Origin: Favolaschia claudopus
Lineage: Eukaryota > Basidiomycota > Agaricomycetes > Agaricales > Mycenaceae
Reading direction: 5' to 3'
DNA: 64,000 nt
Assembly: GCA_037176885.1 (NCBI GenBank)
Contig: JAWWNJ010000031.1
Location: 682,001 to 746,000 of the forward strand
The position numbers and the translations under genes were made by a program. Under the pieces are notes generated by a model. The model was given only the letters and a program-made list of their open reading frames with translations. It was not told where the DNA came from and did not search any database. Positions 11,770 to 24,500 of the stretch are shown here, in pieces. Each line of letters starts with the position of its first letter. The first letter of the stretch is position 1.

Positions 11770-12958
11770 TTACGCCGCCGACACAAGGGTTTGCTCCCAA
11801 GACTCCAGGGGTTTCATTTCAGACGAGTGAGCAGATGCTGGAGATGCTGCAGGCCGGAGGTAGCTACGCCGTGACCAAAAATTGGCGCCACTTGCAACCC
11901 GCCCGAGCTTTGGTTTCTTCCGAACACAATGTTCCTCTGCTTCATCGTGATCCACATCGCTCTCGAGTTCCTCATCCTCAGCAGCTGTGGCCTTTTTGAG
12001 AGACAGGTTATCAAACACAAAGCAACACTTCAGACCCCTCAATCAGCAACATATCATGAACAGAACACGAACACATACCAGTAAGATGGCGTGAATGGTG
12101 TATGTCTGTGGTAGCTCACCCAGAGCACCTCCAATCTGATACTTGTTTGTGGAGCTGAATACGAATTCCAAGAGAGGGGTGAATTTCTTGGGATCAATAC
12201 TGGCAATTAACTTTTCAAACATGTTTAGAACGATTTGAGGAAGAGGAGACACGACATACATCTGTGCGCCATGCATTGCGGAAGCTCGAGCACTGCTTCT
12301 TGATGAATTGCCCCAAGCTCTTTTCCCTCCCGAGAATACCGAAGATATTCTCAAGCCCAAACTCCACTTTACGATGTTCCACTGCAGGCTAGTTGTCCAT
12401 CGTGAGCATTTCCAGCCTCATCAAGAAAACAATACACGCACCCAGACATCAGTATGAAGTGTCAGAAATTTGGGTGCCATATATAACGTCTTGCATGACA
12501 CCGCATATGTGCGCCTCGAGAACATCGTCAGCGTCAATGTCCGGCACAGATAGAGTCAAGTCTCACCTTTTGTTGATCCGTGAAACAGAAGGTTTCTTCC
12601 AGCCTTATTTTCAAGTCGCAGAAGAGTGCTGCGCTGTCTACTCTGTCCTGTTCTGCCCTCGATTGAATACGCTGTCTCTCTGCTGCATCCGAAAACTGAG
12701 CTGCGAGCATGAAGACACGTGTTGCCAGGTCGGGCAGAGATAGGCCAGACCCAAGAGACCCAAACTGCAAGTGCATTAGAAGGGGAGTCGAATGAGCACA
12801 ATACTTACAGCAACGAAGGTGTGCAGCACCTGAGCCTGCTTTGATTCGAGGCTGAAGTCGCGGGCAATGGTGTCGATGAGTATGGGACTCATTCCAGCAG
12901 AAACCTGCCGCACTGGCGGCATGGAGGGCGGAGGCAATGGCGGCGGCGAGCTGGACAT
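11770..12958 (-). CDS. Hypothetical multi-exon gene, probably decayed
   Basis: From 12958 the minus strand reads a Pro/Ser-rich start and then MSPILIDTIARDFSLESKQ, followed by a donor GTAAGTATTG and acceptor ending TTGCAG (about 12,764-12,811) that continue cleanly into FGSLGSGLSLPDLATRVFML. A later exon (12,043-12,360) reads LLEFVFSSTNKYQIGGALGE, and a final acidic part ends at 11770 with a Lys-rich KKPKLGR. The order recalls a family of unknown function that is expanded in agaric genomes, often near transposons; that comparison is from memory. The 12,370-12,530 stretch has in-frame stops unless further introns are assumed, so it may be a pseudogene. No catalytic motif is visible. Confidence 0.35.
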
Positions 12959-12959
12959 G

Positions 12960-13833
12960 TAAGATGGGCCACAAGGGGCTCCCCCTGCCAAGGGGAGCTG
13001 GGGGTGTTGGAGGAGGGCCGGGTGAACGGATGGGAGAGAGGTGTGTCGAGTGTCCGAGGCGGATTCGTGAAGCTGAAACTGGGTGTGGAGTGGGGCATAC
13101 TCATATTTGAAATTTTAGGGAATAGGGGTGGACAATATTTGTTGCACCCTTTTTATAAGGACACAGTAGCAGACCTTCACGTGCGTTTCCCGGCGTGTCT
13201 TGGTGATTTTTGTTGATACTAAACAAGCACGACAAACGCGTACAACGCGACACGACTCTATAAAAGGGACAAAACAAATGATTTCCAATTTCAAGAATAG
13301 AAGGACGAAGTTAATCTGGCGTGCAGCCGCAGTAATTAGAAGCACAGGGATAAGGTTTGATGAAAACCTAGTCCTGACTTCTATGGCGGAGATGGCCGCG
13401 GCAAGTGATAAGCCGGATAGACAGATTAGATAAATCGGAAGTGCGAGCGCACCTAGGATTAGGGTTAGCGAGAGTCAGGACAGCGAAAAATTGACCAAGT
13501 CGAGAAATATAAGGAAAAGAGGTGAAAAACCCCTGTCTATATATTTCAGACAGGAAATGTCAATTACGTCATATGCCGTAATATTGATTGGCGTCCGCAT
13601 AAGCAGCTGTCAAAATTAAAGACGGAACGTCTTTGCGAGTAGTGCATGAGGACTTGACGAAAAACAAGTCGCTCGAGGAAAAAAAGGACAGTGAAGTAGT
13701 TTGCAGTTGGTCTAAAAATAGACGTCCACGGGAGCTGTCATCCTTGCGGTCCACTGAATTTAAAAGCCAAAATAAGCGCTGATTTTCGTGCTGGCTATAG
13801 ACCGGGGACGGTCTAGATTTAGTGAAGGGGAGA
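12960..13833. other. No recognised gene; possible promoter-like stretch
   Basis: The stretch holds CTCTATAAAAGGG at about 13,256-13,268, a TATA-box-like word, and a small hairpin CCTGTCT/AGACAGG near 13,531-13,554. A minus-strand frame at 13,569-13,895 crosses into the following LTR and is not credible as a gene. Confidence 0.35.
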
Positions 13834-15520
13834 TGTAACGACTGGCCATTTTTGCGCGTTATATCTGGCTGCAACCCCGCTCGGTGGGAGGCCACGATTG
13901 TAGATACTGTTTTGAGGTTGGCTATTTTAAGTCAAGTGCGGCCCCAAACACCCCAACTACCCGCCACGACTATAGTCTTACTCGACTATCAATAGGAAGT
14001 CAGTACCTCTGTTGGTGACACTAAGGAGGGTCAAAGTGAGCTCCAAGCTGTTGACCGTAAAACCCACTACAGGAGAAAGGCATTATATTTATAAGCCTAC
14101 TGCAGTACTATGGAGCTGTTCCATAACAGGAACCTCAGAAGAGTGACGAAGAGTCAAGTACTTTGTGTACTATGGACTTAGACGAAGGTCTACCAGGATG
14201 TAGAAGGCGCCGCGGCGGCTAATCAGTCAACGGACAGATGCCGCGGGCTGCCGACTATAAATAGACGGCTGGAACAGCGGAAAGGGATCTCCTACAGGAG
14301 ATGCCAAAGCCAAGATCAGAAGGCAGAGTCATGGCAAGACATGAGGTCTTTGACAGGAGCATGATGATTGTGATGCTGCAGCCGAACAAGTGCGGCAACT
14401 TCATTAGAAATCTATTTCTATATTGGAGTCAGCGCGGATGACTTTGTGGCTTGATAAATTGGACAACAGACGGGTCCGTGAAATCACGAGTGAATTGGAA
14501 CGTCCCAAGAATAGTCTTAGGAGTTAGTAGAGGCGTTGATGGCACCACCGGAAGGGTTGCCGCCAGTGACGGATTGACGGGATCACCAATGATGGTGTTC
14601 CGCGGGCTTCCGCAATACAGTGATTCAACCGTGGGAGTCATAACTGCTGACTTTCTACCATTGGATCGACAAGCCAAGAGGCTGCCGAAGGTCCTCCGGG
14701 ACACCCAAATACCAATATACCATCTCTCTACTCAATTGGATCGACATTGCTTACTCTGTACTATTTATGTGATGTATTTCTTGGCATTAGTATAAAAGGA
14801 CCTGTATTTCTCGTTGAGCAGGAGGACATCGCGCTCAGTCTACTGGACAGCGTTGGTGAACTCAGGCAGCAACGTAGAGGCACATATAAAGATATTGTCT
14901 ACTCAGTTGTCTTAATAGAAACTGTGTTGGAGTTCAGCCAAGTGTGAATAATAAGCATTCGTTTCGAGAGCGTTCACCCGCGGAGGCTTCGCTTTTGAGT
15001 AGCTTTGTCGTGGTACTAGTGTGCTAGGAACTGCCTGCCTCTATAACCCGCGGACTGTCTATTTCGTTGTGAGAATAGAGTGAACTAGTATCTCCCTGAG
15101 TCTGAAGAGAGTGGAACTGTCCATCTGCTAAAGCATTGCGTTGGAACTGCTGGCGCATAACCTGAAGAGATCTGATTAGTCCTCGTCTGAAAGGCTTGTG
15201 CTATATAAAGGAGTGTCAAACGTCCCTGGAAATTGGAGGTTCAGGTCTATAGTGCAACTGGTGCTATAAGAATTGTTCAGTCTGCTGTGGGAACTGCCTA
15301 TAGCCATTGTTTCAATCTCGCCCTAATATTCAACTTTGTTGGTATCTTGTATCCTACTGTTTTATAGTTCCTATTTTTAGGAAAGGTCCGCAGACGGAAT
15401 CACTTCCTTCTATGGTGTGTGAGAGCGTGTTCTGTGCAAGGATCATTCTTGCAAGTCGACTTATTAGACATCTGGATTTCGGATCGAACCCCACGAACTC
15501 CTGTCGATATATTCAAATGT
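13834..15520 (+). mobile_element. Family A LTR, copy 2 (3' end damaged)
   Basis: It begins TGTAACGACTGG and follows copy 1 almost base for base in inverse orientation. The 91-codon frame at 14,429-14,704 is identical to that at 8,071-8,346. Near its end about 126 bp present in copy 1 are missing (junction at 15,500/15,501), and the terminal TCAGCGTTACA is absent, so no target duplication can be scored. With copy 1 it forms a 1.7-kb inverted pair about 4.9 kb apart. Confidence 0.7.
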
Positions 15521-15663
15521 GGGCTGCAGGATTGCAAATGTTCAGCACGAACGAATTCTTCGAAAACAATTCCAAGTTTCAAACTGTAGAATAAACGAAC
15601 AAATTTGATTGTAGGTGAATAGAAACATAAATACAGAAAATGTGTAACTATAACACTTTGAGT

Positions 15664-16881
15664 CTAATGAAGTACAGCCTTGATCTTGCCCAATTGACCT
15701 GCGAGCTCTATATTCTCCGCCTTGAGACTTCTGACCTTATTGCCAAGAACATTCAATCCCTCGTAAAGTTTCCGCAATGCGGCTACTGCAGATTTGTCGT
15801 GATTCGGCTGGTTCACAGTAGCTTGGGCACTCAGCTGTTAGATCTTGGGTTATAATCCACTGGAGCTTTAGGCTTCAGTGGTCCTGTATTCATACTACTG
15901 AATATTATCTAGAACTATCTACAGTCCAGGAGAATGATCCGTAAGCCGTAAGTAAGCTGCTTGGCTATACTTCGGGCTCACAAATCCAACAAGATTCACC
16001 CTTTGCATGAGCTGCTTGCACACGGAACACAAGCCACGTCTCGAACTCATCAAGCTCTGTCAACTCCTCCACCTCATGCATGGTGCTCACTACATCCAAA
16101 TAAAGTCCAACTACGCCGGCATCAAACATTTCATCATACTTAACGTCTCCATTTTGAGGCTCGAGGGTCTCATCCCATGGCAGCTGAAAGAAGTTATGGC
16201 CTGGATGAGCAACGAGTAAACCAATGCAGAAAAAAACTGAGAAGACGCACTGTTGCCCTGCTTAAGATCCGCTTCCTCCAAGTCCTCCTCTTGCTCAATG
16301 AAAGCATCCTTCAAGTCCTCCTCTTTCTCGATGAAGGCATCCTTCAAAGGATCTTCAAGACCGTTCGTAGAGAGGTCAAGGTGCGTCGGCAAGCCGTTGC
16401 CCAGCATTACACACCGCGCATACGCCAGCTGTAGCTCTTGAGCGGTAGATCCGAGGATGGGGTGGTCTCATTGGGCGGTGTTGAAGGGAGATGAGAGGAT
16501 GGAGAGAGGACAACGGAGAGGCAGAATATAGGTGAGCTTGCAGAAGCTGCATGTTGACCCCGACTGAAAGATGCGAAATTGAGAGACAATAAAGGAATGG
16601 AGTAGAGAGGACTAACACGGAGCAAAATACTGAGTCTCACTGACCTGGCTGTTCAAAGCTCTATAGGCAGAGAGCGGTGGCTCGAAATCATTAATAGGAG
16701 CTGCGGAAAGTCTTGAGAGACTGTTAGTGGGTTGTAGCTGAGGAGGAACATGGCAAAACCTGGTAGTTGCCTTTCGAGAAGCCTGTGAAGTGTGTCGGGG
16801 ACGGCTCAGCGAGGGTGTGTTGGTGTTGGGAGACGCAATGGGAGAGAAGCGGTGGTTTTGTTTAGTCGAATTTGTCTTCAT
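15664..16881 (-). CDS. Hypothetical coiled-coil protein, multi-exon
   Basis: The minus strand starts at 16881 with a Ser/Thr/Pro-rich, basic N-terminus. A plausible intron (GTCAGTGAG...TTTCAG, about 16,566-16,646) follows the end of that frame. Further exons include an acidic repeat (KDAFIEKEEDL / KDAFIEQEEDLEEADL, 16,270-16,350), and the last exon ends at 15664 in a leucine-spaced helix (LRKLYEGLNVLGNKVRSL) typical of a C-terminal coiled coil. The complete exon chain could not be closed without doubt. I do not recognise the family; surrounded by LTRs, it may be transposon-linked. Confidence 0.35.
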
Positions 16882-16933
16882 TCTCGAAGGTGAGTCACTG
16901 AATAATCTATTCAGTTCTCTGACGGCGTGGTGA

Positions 16934-17003
16934 CTTAGAGAAAATTTTCTCTAAGTCCGCCTTCCCTTATAGCTTAAGTGGGTGCGCCGTTTAGCGCCCA
17001 CTT
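16934..17003. repeat. 22-bp palindrome followed by a hairpin
   Basis: Bases 16934-16955 form a perfect palindrome centred on AAAATTTT. At 16976-16982 AAGTGGG pairs with CCCACTT at 16997-17003, with GCGC-type pairing inside. It sits about 160 bp upstream of the frame at 17,168 and may be part of its promoter or a transposon end. Confidence 0.5.
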
Positions 17004-17167
17004 CTCTCTTTCTCTCCACCACCACATATAGTGTCTGTTACACTGTGTGGCCCACTCCTTGGTTATCTTTCTGGCCTGTCTTCGCGCTCGCCGCTGAGTA
17101 GCCCACTACTTGGTTCTTCTTTGCTTCTCCTTCCACAATCAACACCCACTGGTGCTCATCGCCGGTG

Positions 17168-18416
17168 ATGCCTGTCAAGAAGAAAGACTCTTCCGCCACC
17201 GCGGAACCCATCCGTCGTTCTAAACGGACGACCTTCACCTCCGCTGCTAAACGTCCGCGCAAGACTAAAGCCAAGGTTGGCCCTGGATGTGATTCGGTCG
17301 TTCTGCCCAAAGACGTCGAGCCTGGCCTTCCTGAGTCGGAAGAGTCTGCGTCTCCGTCTCCAGAACCTCCTCTCAGACCGCTTCCCAAACCACTTCCCAA
17401 GCCGGTCACCGCCATAGCGTCCCTAGTTGAGGAACTCATTGCTGGTCCCAGCAATTCCGCGAGGCCAGCTTCGTTTGTCCCAGCTCCCAAGATCCCTTCG
17501 GACCATCCTTCCGCTGTGTTTTGGGCTCCTTTCGACAACACCCAGGCCCGCAATCTGGTACCGCTTTTCGTTCACAAGCCGCCGCCTCCGACGCCCAACC
17601 AGGTCCGTAGTTTAGCTTTTAACTCCCGCATTCGTGTGTCTCTCTCATTCCCTTCTACTTTTTATTTCCAGCTAACAATCACTCTTTCCTAGGCTCCTTA
17701 TCAATCCCAACTTGCCGCTCAACGTCGAGGCCTTTCTCTGGGCCCTCTCCAATGTCATTCGGAGGCCGCTGCAGCAGAGCTCATCGCTCTTTACCGGGAT
17801 CTCCGTCCTTCTTCGACAGGCCGCGGATCCCAATGCAAAGCATTTTGGAGGCGACTTCTGTATTCCATGCATCGTTGCTGTGCCCAGACGCTCAGCCCCA
17901 GCTGCTATGTTTTCTGATAGCGAGACTCCGCCCTGACTATCTCCGGTGCCGAACGCTCCCTCGCTGCTGAACAGTTCAACGAGTTCTTTGTCGACAAAGA
18001 GGGGGCGGGAGGCCACCTCCAGCGCCATTCCTGTGCCTGACGACTCGGGCGTCGTCACGGACCACGTTTACCACCCAAAGTTCTCCAACCTCATCCCTGA
18101 CTTGGAGCTCAAAGGTGTGCTGGAGACTGTGGATCCTCAAGTCCGTCCCGTTGCTTCCTACGACGACTTGACCGCTGCGGGCTCTTCCTCCGCGCCAGTC
18201 GCATCGTCTTCTAAAACGACACCCTCAGCCAAGCCAGCGGCTTCGACTTCCACACCAGCGGCTACCTTCGGTCCTGCCCCTTTGTTGGAGTCTCCCACTC
18301 CCAGTTCGTCAAAGGCGCGCCCTCCAGCTTCCACTAGTCAGTGTAAGGGAAGGGGGCGGAGAAGGCGTCTTCTGTGGAGAAAGGCAAGAAGGTGGACCGT
18401 AGCTAGGTCCCTGTAG
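17168..18416 (+). pseudogene. Decayed agaric-type hypothetical gene with basic N-terminus
   Basis: Exon 1 (17168-about 17,602) encodes a Lys/Arg-rich start (RRSKRTTFTSAAKRPRKTK, probably a nuclear signal) and a Pro/Ser-rich linker. An intron with donor GTCCGTAG and acceptor TTTCCTAG (ending about 17,693) precedes a second exon whose coding sense jumps between frames. AAAAELIALYRDLR, then LAAEQFNEFFVDKEG, then SGVVTDHVYHPKFSNLIPD lie in different frames, with breaks near G runs (about 18,000 and 18,355). This is what indel decay of a single protein looks like. Similar proteins with the DHVYHPKF segment are, from memory, multicopy in agarics; their function is unknown. Confidence 0.5.
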
Positions 18417-18420
18417 CTCG

Positions 18421-19830
18421 TTGCTCGAACGTTTCTTCTTTTTATATTGCTCATCATACGAATGCCATGTCGCGCTGTTGTCTCCAGCCGTATCGTAGAC
18501 AAACTAAAAATGACTTTGTACATATCTCTGACTCAGTAGTATTAGCGTAGGTTACTTCGTTTGTAAACCATACTACTTAGAGTCCAATGCACAAGCGCCC
18601 AAGGCGCCAATTCTGATGTCTCTTATTCAAATTGCCGAAAGTTGAATTTTTTGACTAAGTTCGTCATCAAATTCCTCCTCCAACTTTTTTGGAGTCAGTC
18701 CAAAATCTCCTGTACTTCAATCAGAACTCAATTGCTTGCATCAATTCTCCTGAATGTCACTTTTCGTCTCGACTTTTTCCAAGACTTCGCTCTCATTCTG
18801 ACCACCCGTGGACGCTGCAGCTATTTTTAGCTCAGTCACTTTTCCAGTGTTCCACTTTCTTGTCTGCAGCTTGAATGTTTTCGTTGCTTGCCTCCTGGTC
18901 CCTCACGCTCTTCTATCCTCCAGGGTAAGTCTGTCGAAGTCCCCGGTGCGCTGCCAGAGATTGATAGTGGCTCCCCGGTGCGCTGCCAGAGATTGATAGT
19001 GGCCGCTGCTTACTGAGAAATCAGCAGCACAATTTCTCGTGTCGCTAAGGATGCGCAGGACTTGCTCGACAATCAGGTGGCCGCTCGTACGTGTTTTCTG
19101 AATCGATCGTAACTAGGCTTCTTGTCTTTTGAAGGATACACTGATAGTAGCCAGCAGAGGTTCCTGTCTTAATTCGAGCGAGGTGATATCCCCCCAAGAG
19201 ACGGTGCATTAACATTCGAGGCAGTCGGCTTGTGCCTCACAAATGACTTATTCTAAGTTGGTGCGGCTGTTACAGAGTGACGGGGGCGATGAGAACACGG
19301 AGGTATGAATGGATAGTGACTGCTGACAGGCACTGCAACTAGGTCACGACGGTGGGCGACCCTAGGATAAAGACAGACGCGCTCTTGGCGTATTAGCATG
19401 CAGTGCGCTGACCTGCTTCCGCTAGGTTGATGGCTGCATTGGTTACAGCGCCCTAGACCGGGGAGCGAGGGAAGATGAGCCAGGTGGTCACGAAGGTGGT
19501 GAGGTTGAGCCCACTCTGGCAGAAGAGGTGGTTCCTGCCATCGGCAGGATATTGGCCGCAGTTTAGACAGTCGACCTTGCGAGCATACACTAGGCCGAAA
19601 AGTGACAACACGTCGAGTGGACGTGTCATCATGACACACAATCCCCAGTTGACCTAATAGGCAACCCGCGCGGTACTGTGACCTTGTCACACACTTATTT
19701 TATTTTTCAAAAATTGACAGATTCATCGAGGGCCATATAATATATAGGGAAAAATGAACCAAACAGATGAAGAAACCAATCTGGACCCCATTGATGCTTC
19801 CAACAGGGTGGATGTGGGTGGTGGGTGCGC
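18421..19830. other. No recognised gene
   Basis: The left half is T-rich with no coherent frame; a small direct duplication lies at 18,941-19,002. A minus-strand frame at 19,253-19,690 and an overlapping one with scattered cysteines (19,453-19,641) show no known domain. Confidence 0.4.
18941..19002. repeat. Perfect 32-bp-period tandem duplication
   Basis: CCCCGGTGCGCTGCCAGAGA and the following ten bases (18941-18970) recur exactly at 18973-19002. The perfect identity suggests a recent slippage or repair event. Confidence 0.9.
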
Positions 19831-20360
19831 TGATACGCGTGGTCAATTTTGCGCGTATTTATCTAGCTTTTGTAGTGACTTGTGGCACAAATACCCATAT
19901 TAGCCGCATGAAACTATGGGCTTTACTCAACTATCAATAGGAAGTCAGTACTCCTGTTCATGGTGACTTGAAGGAGGATCAGAGTGAGCTCCGAGCTGCT
20001 GGTCAAACATTACTGGAGATAATCATAGAGGCCCGCGGCGCACGGAGTAACTCAAGGTATTGGGTGTTGCAAGAGTAACAGATGAAGACTGAGTTGAAGT
20101 GCAGTCTGCACTTCTAGTAAAGCAAGACGGAATGTCGGAGGAAGGCCCGTGGAGTATCCAAACGAAAGGTCTATGAGATACATAGGCGCCGCAGACCTGC
20201 CAAAGACTTACAGACAAGTTGCCACAACAATGTACCTTGAACATAAGGGTGCCGGACGTTGGATCAACGGCACTCAGATCTGGAACAGTGATTGCGGACA
20301 TCCATCATGTCACGGAGAATACTCCGCGGACTCGGCATGTACATCACGGAAGCTCATTCC
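19831..20360 (+). mobile_element. Family A LTR, copy 3, old and truncated
   Basis: It starts TGATACGCGTGG where intact copies have TGTAACGACTGG, then keeps TTTTGCGCG, the block CTATCAATAGGAAGTCAGTA (19,929-19,948) and GTGAGCTCC(A/G)AGCTG. Similarity fades after about 20,050, and the right boundary is approximate. No second terminus is visible. Confidence 0.55.
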
Positions 20361-20570
20361 AGTGTGCCGCTGATGAGATAGTTTGACACTGAAGCATAGG
20401 AGTGTCTTAGACGGTGATCTGATGGTCTGGAAACAGAACTAGAGATCTAGAAAGGTCTAGACGGAGTGGAGCAACCATATGATTATTGGGTAGGCAGAAG
20501 AGTCAAAGAGGATTGGACAGGCAAGCAAGCAAAACCTCTATCGTCTCCGGAACATCCTTCAGCAAAGGTA

Positions 20571-20648
20571 AATAGCTCAGTTGGATACCTTTGGGTGAGA
20601 GGGGTTCATGTGAGATACTCTAACTCAAAGGTATCCAACTGAGCTATT
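20571..20648. repeat. Perfect 23-bp inverted repeat with tRNA-like arm
   Basis: Arms 20571-20593 and 20626-20648 are exact reverse complements around a 32-nt loop. The arm contains TAGCTCAGTTGG, the sequence of many tRNA D arms (A box), and the loop has GGGGTTCATG, loosely like a B box. Neither orientation folds as a full tRNA. Confidence 0.75.
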
Positions 20649-20660
20649 CTGCCAATAGTG

Positions 20661-21552
20661 CGAACAGGACTAAAACCCCAGACTTCAACAGAAGTAAATA
20701 AAATGAAGTTCAACTTCAAGTTGTTGCCAAATAGATTTACCAACTTTCCGCCGCCAGGGGCTATCCCAAAAAGGCGATGTCGATGGCGGCAATGTTTCGG
20801 CCAACATTGCCGCAGGATTCTCGGCATCGCTTCAACTTGGTGAATTTGTGTGAAACTCGATGACTTAAACTAGTACTTTGTTTGTCAATAAGTTGCAAGT
20901 CCAAAACTGCAAGTCAAGCTTCAAGGATGCTGTCTGAGCTATTGAACTACTAGCAGTGAGCCCATGCTTCGCCATGGAATTCCGCTCTTCTGCCCTGAAA
21001 AAACCAGGTGCCGATCGTCGCCGACCTTTGGTCGACTCCTCGCGGCCCCGTGTGTAAGCTCATACATATAGTAAACACAGTGCAAAGATTTCATCTCAGG
21101 CCGTTTACGATGTTGAAATGCCCGGGGAAACTTGTTGCCATCCAAGCATCATCTCCCGTTGTTGTTCCTCAGCATAAACACCTCGCCGGACCTCATCCTC
21201 ATACCGAAGCATCCTACTTCGGTAACTTTCCCGATGCGAGGCTGATTGACATCGTATTCGTGGTCGAGGGCTTGATCTAATGACTGGGTTGAATCTGTGA
21301 CGAATAAAACAGTAAGCTAGACAATACAGCTCCAATTCAGTGGACGCGTACCGCATTCAGGAAATGACTTTAACCTTCGTTCCCCTTGTTCAACTCTCCG
21401 CCGTCACGTTTGCGCTCGAGACCTTTGACAACCTTTATATCCCTCGACGTCTAATAGATCCTCAATATCACCAGCGAGCTCTCGTTGCCGGCGTGCTCGT
21501 TGAGCCAATGATCGTGTCAAGTTTACAGGCCTTGCAATGCCCGACTGTGCCC
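20661..21552. other. No recognised gene
   Basis: No frame here has a recognisable domain. At 21,553 it abruptly joins copia coding sequence, marking the 5' truncation point of that element. Confidence 0.4.
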
Positions 21553-24500
21553 ATCTCACAAATGTCTTGTATGTTCCCAATCTATCTCATAACCTCGTCT
21601 CTACCACCTATCTATCTTGTGTTCATGGCTACTCTATTCTCATGGAGCAGAACACTATCTGTTTGGTTAAGGATGGTGAAACATTCTTTGAAGCGGATAT
21701 TGACGAGGGGAACCAAGCATTTGTGAGAGAAGTGCCTTCTGATTCTGTTTCAGCTTTGGCTGCAGTTGGGACTTTGCCTCTTGATCTGGAACTGTTGCAT
21801 CGTCGACTTGGGCATCACAATGACACCCAGAAGATCTTGAGCAAGAATCTGGTTACTGGTGCGAAGCTACTTCAAATCAGAAGCCAGATCCAATCTGTGA
21901 GCCTTGCCTTGCTGGCAAGCTGAATGCGGCTCCATTTCCTTCCACTGGTCATCGTGCATCTGCACCTCTTGAATTAATACACTCTGATCTGAAGCAGTAC
22001 AAAGTGTTCACCCGTGAGGGGTGGAGACATCGTATTGTCTTTGTTGATGATCACACAAGCTTCAAAGTGTGTATGCACATGAAGCGCAAGAGTGGTGCGC
22101 TCAATGCATTCAAGGTGTTCAAAGCTTATGCTGAGAATCACTTTGGTCGCAAAATCAAAGAGTTTCAAGAGGATGAAGGTGGGGAGTACATGTCTCAAGA
22201 GTTTGAGGATTTCCTTGCCTCTTGTGGTATTGTGCGCCGTCATTCGACAAGGAATAGACCGCAGCAGAACGGAACAGCAGAGCGTGCTAATCGCACGATT
22301 GATGAGCACACTACGGCTATGCTACATGAAGCCAATCTGCCGCCTTCTTTCAAAGCGCTTGCAGTTGCGGCTTATGTTCATGTTAGCAATATGCATCCCT
22401 CAGCTCATATCCCTGGAGATACTACTCCGTTTGAGCTGTGGTTCAAGCGTAAGCCTGATGTGTCACACCTTAGGGTGTGGGGTTGTCTTGCCTATGTTCA
22501 TGTGCAGAGAGATAAACGGGACAATTCCGGCATCCACTTTCAAAAGTGCGTCTTTGTGGGATATCCCACACAACACAAGGGATGGCTCTTCTACAATCCA
22601 GAGACACGCAAAACCGTTGTCTCTGAGCGGGCAGTCTTTGACGAGCGCTATTACCCTGGGAACAAACCAACTCTTCTTAAACTCTGTCCTAATAGTCCAT
22701 CCTCTGAATTTGTTGATCTTCCTCCAGTTGTGCAGGAGTTGCGCAATTATGGGGGAGACGATGATGACTTTGGTGTTTATCATGCACCACCTCCTGCTCC
22801 ACCTCCCAATCCCCCAAATCCTCCTCCTTCCAATCACAGTTCTCGTTCGCCTTCACCTCCACCTCCTCATGACAATCCACCTCCTCCCAATGACCCTCCT
22901 CAGCAGCAATCACCACCTCCCTCTCCTATTGGAATTGCTGCACGTCGGCGGTACCATGGTCAAACCACTGAACACAAACCTGCTGCTGAGTGGTGGAAAG
23001 TCAACCAACCTCCTGGGCCAGTTGAGCCCGCTCCTGCTAATGCGCCTGTTGCGCCAGCAGAGCCGGCTCCTGCTCAGGAGGATGAGGCGAGTGATGATCA
23101 GTTGCTTCTCAAAGCGCTTATCATTGCTCATGAAGGCGATCCTTTGAGCCCTTATCTCCAAGCGCTTAATGCTGCTCATGTGCATTCAGCAGAGTCTGCT
23201 CTGCATGCTGGCGAGCCGCGCTCTTATCATGAAGCGCTTAAGCGTGAGGATGCTCATTTGTGGAAGGAAGCAGCTCTTGCTGAGATTAATGCTCTGCTTG
23301 AGAACTGCACCTGGGAAGTTGTTGATGCACCCCCTGGCGTTAAGCCAGTTCGTTCCCAATGGGTCTTTGTTATAAAGCACAGGTCTGATGGCTCCATTGA
23401 GCGTTACAAGGCGAGACTCGTTGCAGATGGTCGCACCCAGAAATATGGTGTTGACTACAACGAGATTTTCTCCCCTACTGTAAAACCTGCCACACTCCGC
23501 ATTGTCCTTGCACTGGCTGCACAGCACGACCTCAAACTTCGTTCCATTGACTTCTCATCTGCCTACCTGAATGGTCACTTGGAGGAGGACGTCTATATGA
23601 CTCAGCCACCAGGTTTTCCTCAGGGACGGCATGACCAGCTCCTTAAGCTTCATCGCACCATCTATGGTCTGAGGCAAGCTGGCCGTGAATGGTACAAGGT
23701 CCTGTGTGCAAAGCTGGTTAAGATGGGCTTCACATGTCTCCAGTCTGACCGCTCTTGCTTCGTCTTCGCTAGAGGCTTGACGCGTGTCATCATTCCTATC
23801 TATGTTGATGACAGCACCATCGCTGCTAAAGATGATGCTGAAATTGACAAGGTCATTGAAGAGCTCTCTAAAGAGTTCAAGCTCAAAGATCTTGGTCCCA
23901 CAGAGTGGTTGTTGGGTATCAAGATCGAGCGTGACCCTCAGACTGGAGCCATTACCCTATCTCAGCGCCAGTATGCTCTGGACATGCTTGAGGACTTCCA
24001 CATGTCGGACTGTCATCCGGTTTCGACGCCAATGCTCCCTGGTCTAGTTTTGACCAAGGAGATGGGTGCCAAGTCAGATGAGGAAGCCAAGAAGTACCAT
24101 GGCATCTACATCTCTGCCGTTGGTCGCCTCATCTATTTGGCTACTCAAACGCGTCCTGACTTGTCCTATGTCGTTGGAGTTCTTGCACGGTTCAATTCCA
24201 ATCCTGGTGAACTCCACTGGAAGGCTGTCAAGCATGTGTTCCGTTACATCAAAGGGACACTTGATTATGGCATTACCTATACAAAATCACCGCAGCCCGT
24301 GCCTCCCATCACTTATGCTGATGCCAATCATGGCGGTTGTCCAGACACTGGCAAAAGCACTGGAGGTTACGTGGTAATGATGTGTGGTGGACCAGTGAGC
24401 TGGAGGAGCAAGTTGCAATCCACTGTCTCTCTTTTTACTACTGAGGCAGAATATCTTGCTGCCTTGGAAGCTGGGAAGGAGATCAAGTGGGTGCGCAATC

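Noticed and set aside
7828..14947. Matching frames at 8,071-8,346 / 14,429-14,704 and 7,828-8,028 / 14,747-14,947 as duplicated genes
   Set aside because: They are shared because the surrounding family A LTR DNA is shared in inverted orientation; the translations have no domain and are absent as intact frames in the diverged copies.
19253..19690. Minus-strand frame with several cysteines as a zinc-finger protein
   Set aside because: Cys spacing fits no zinc-binding pattern, the frame overlaps another of equal length, and no splice sites or homology are visible.
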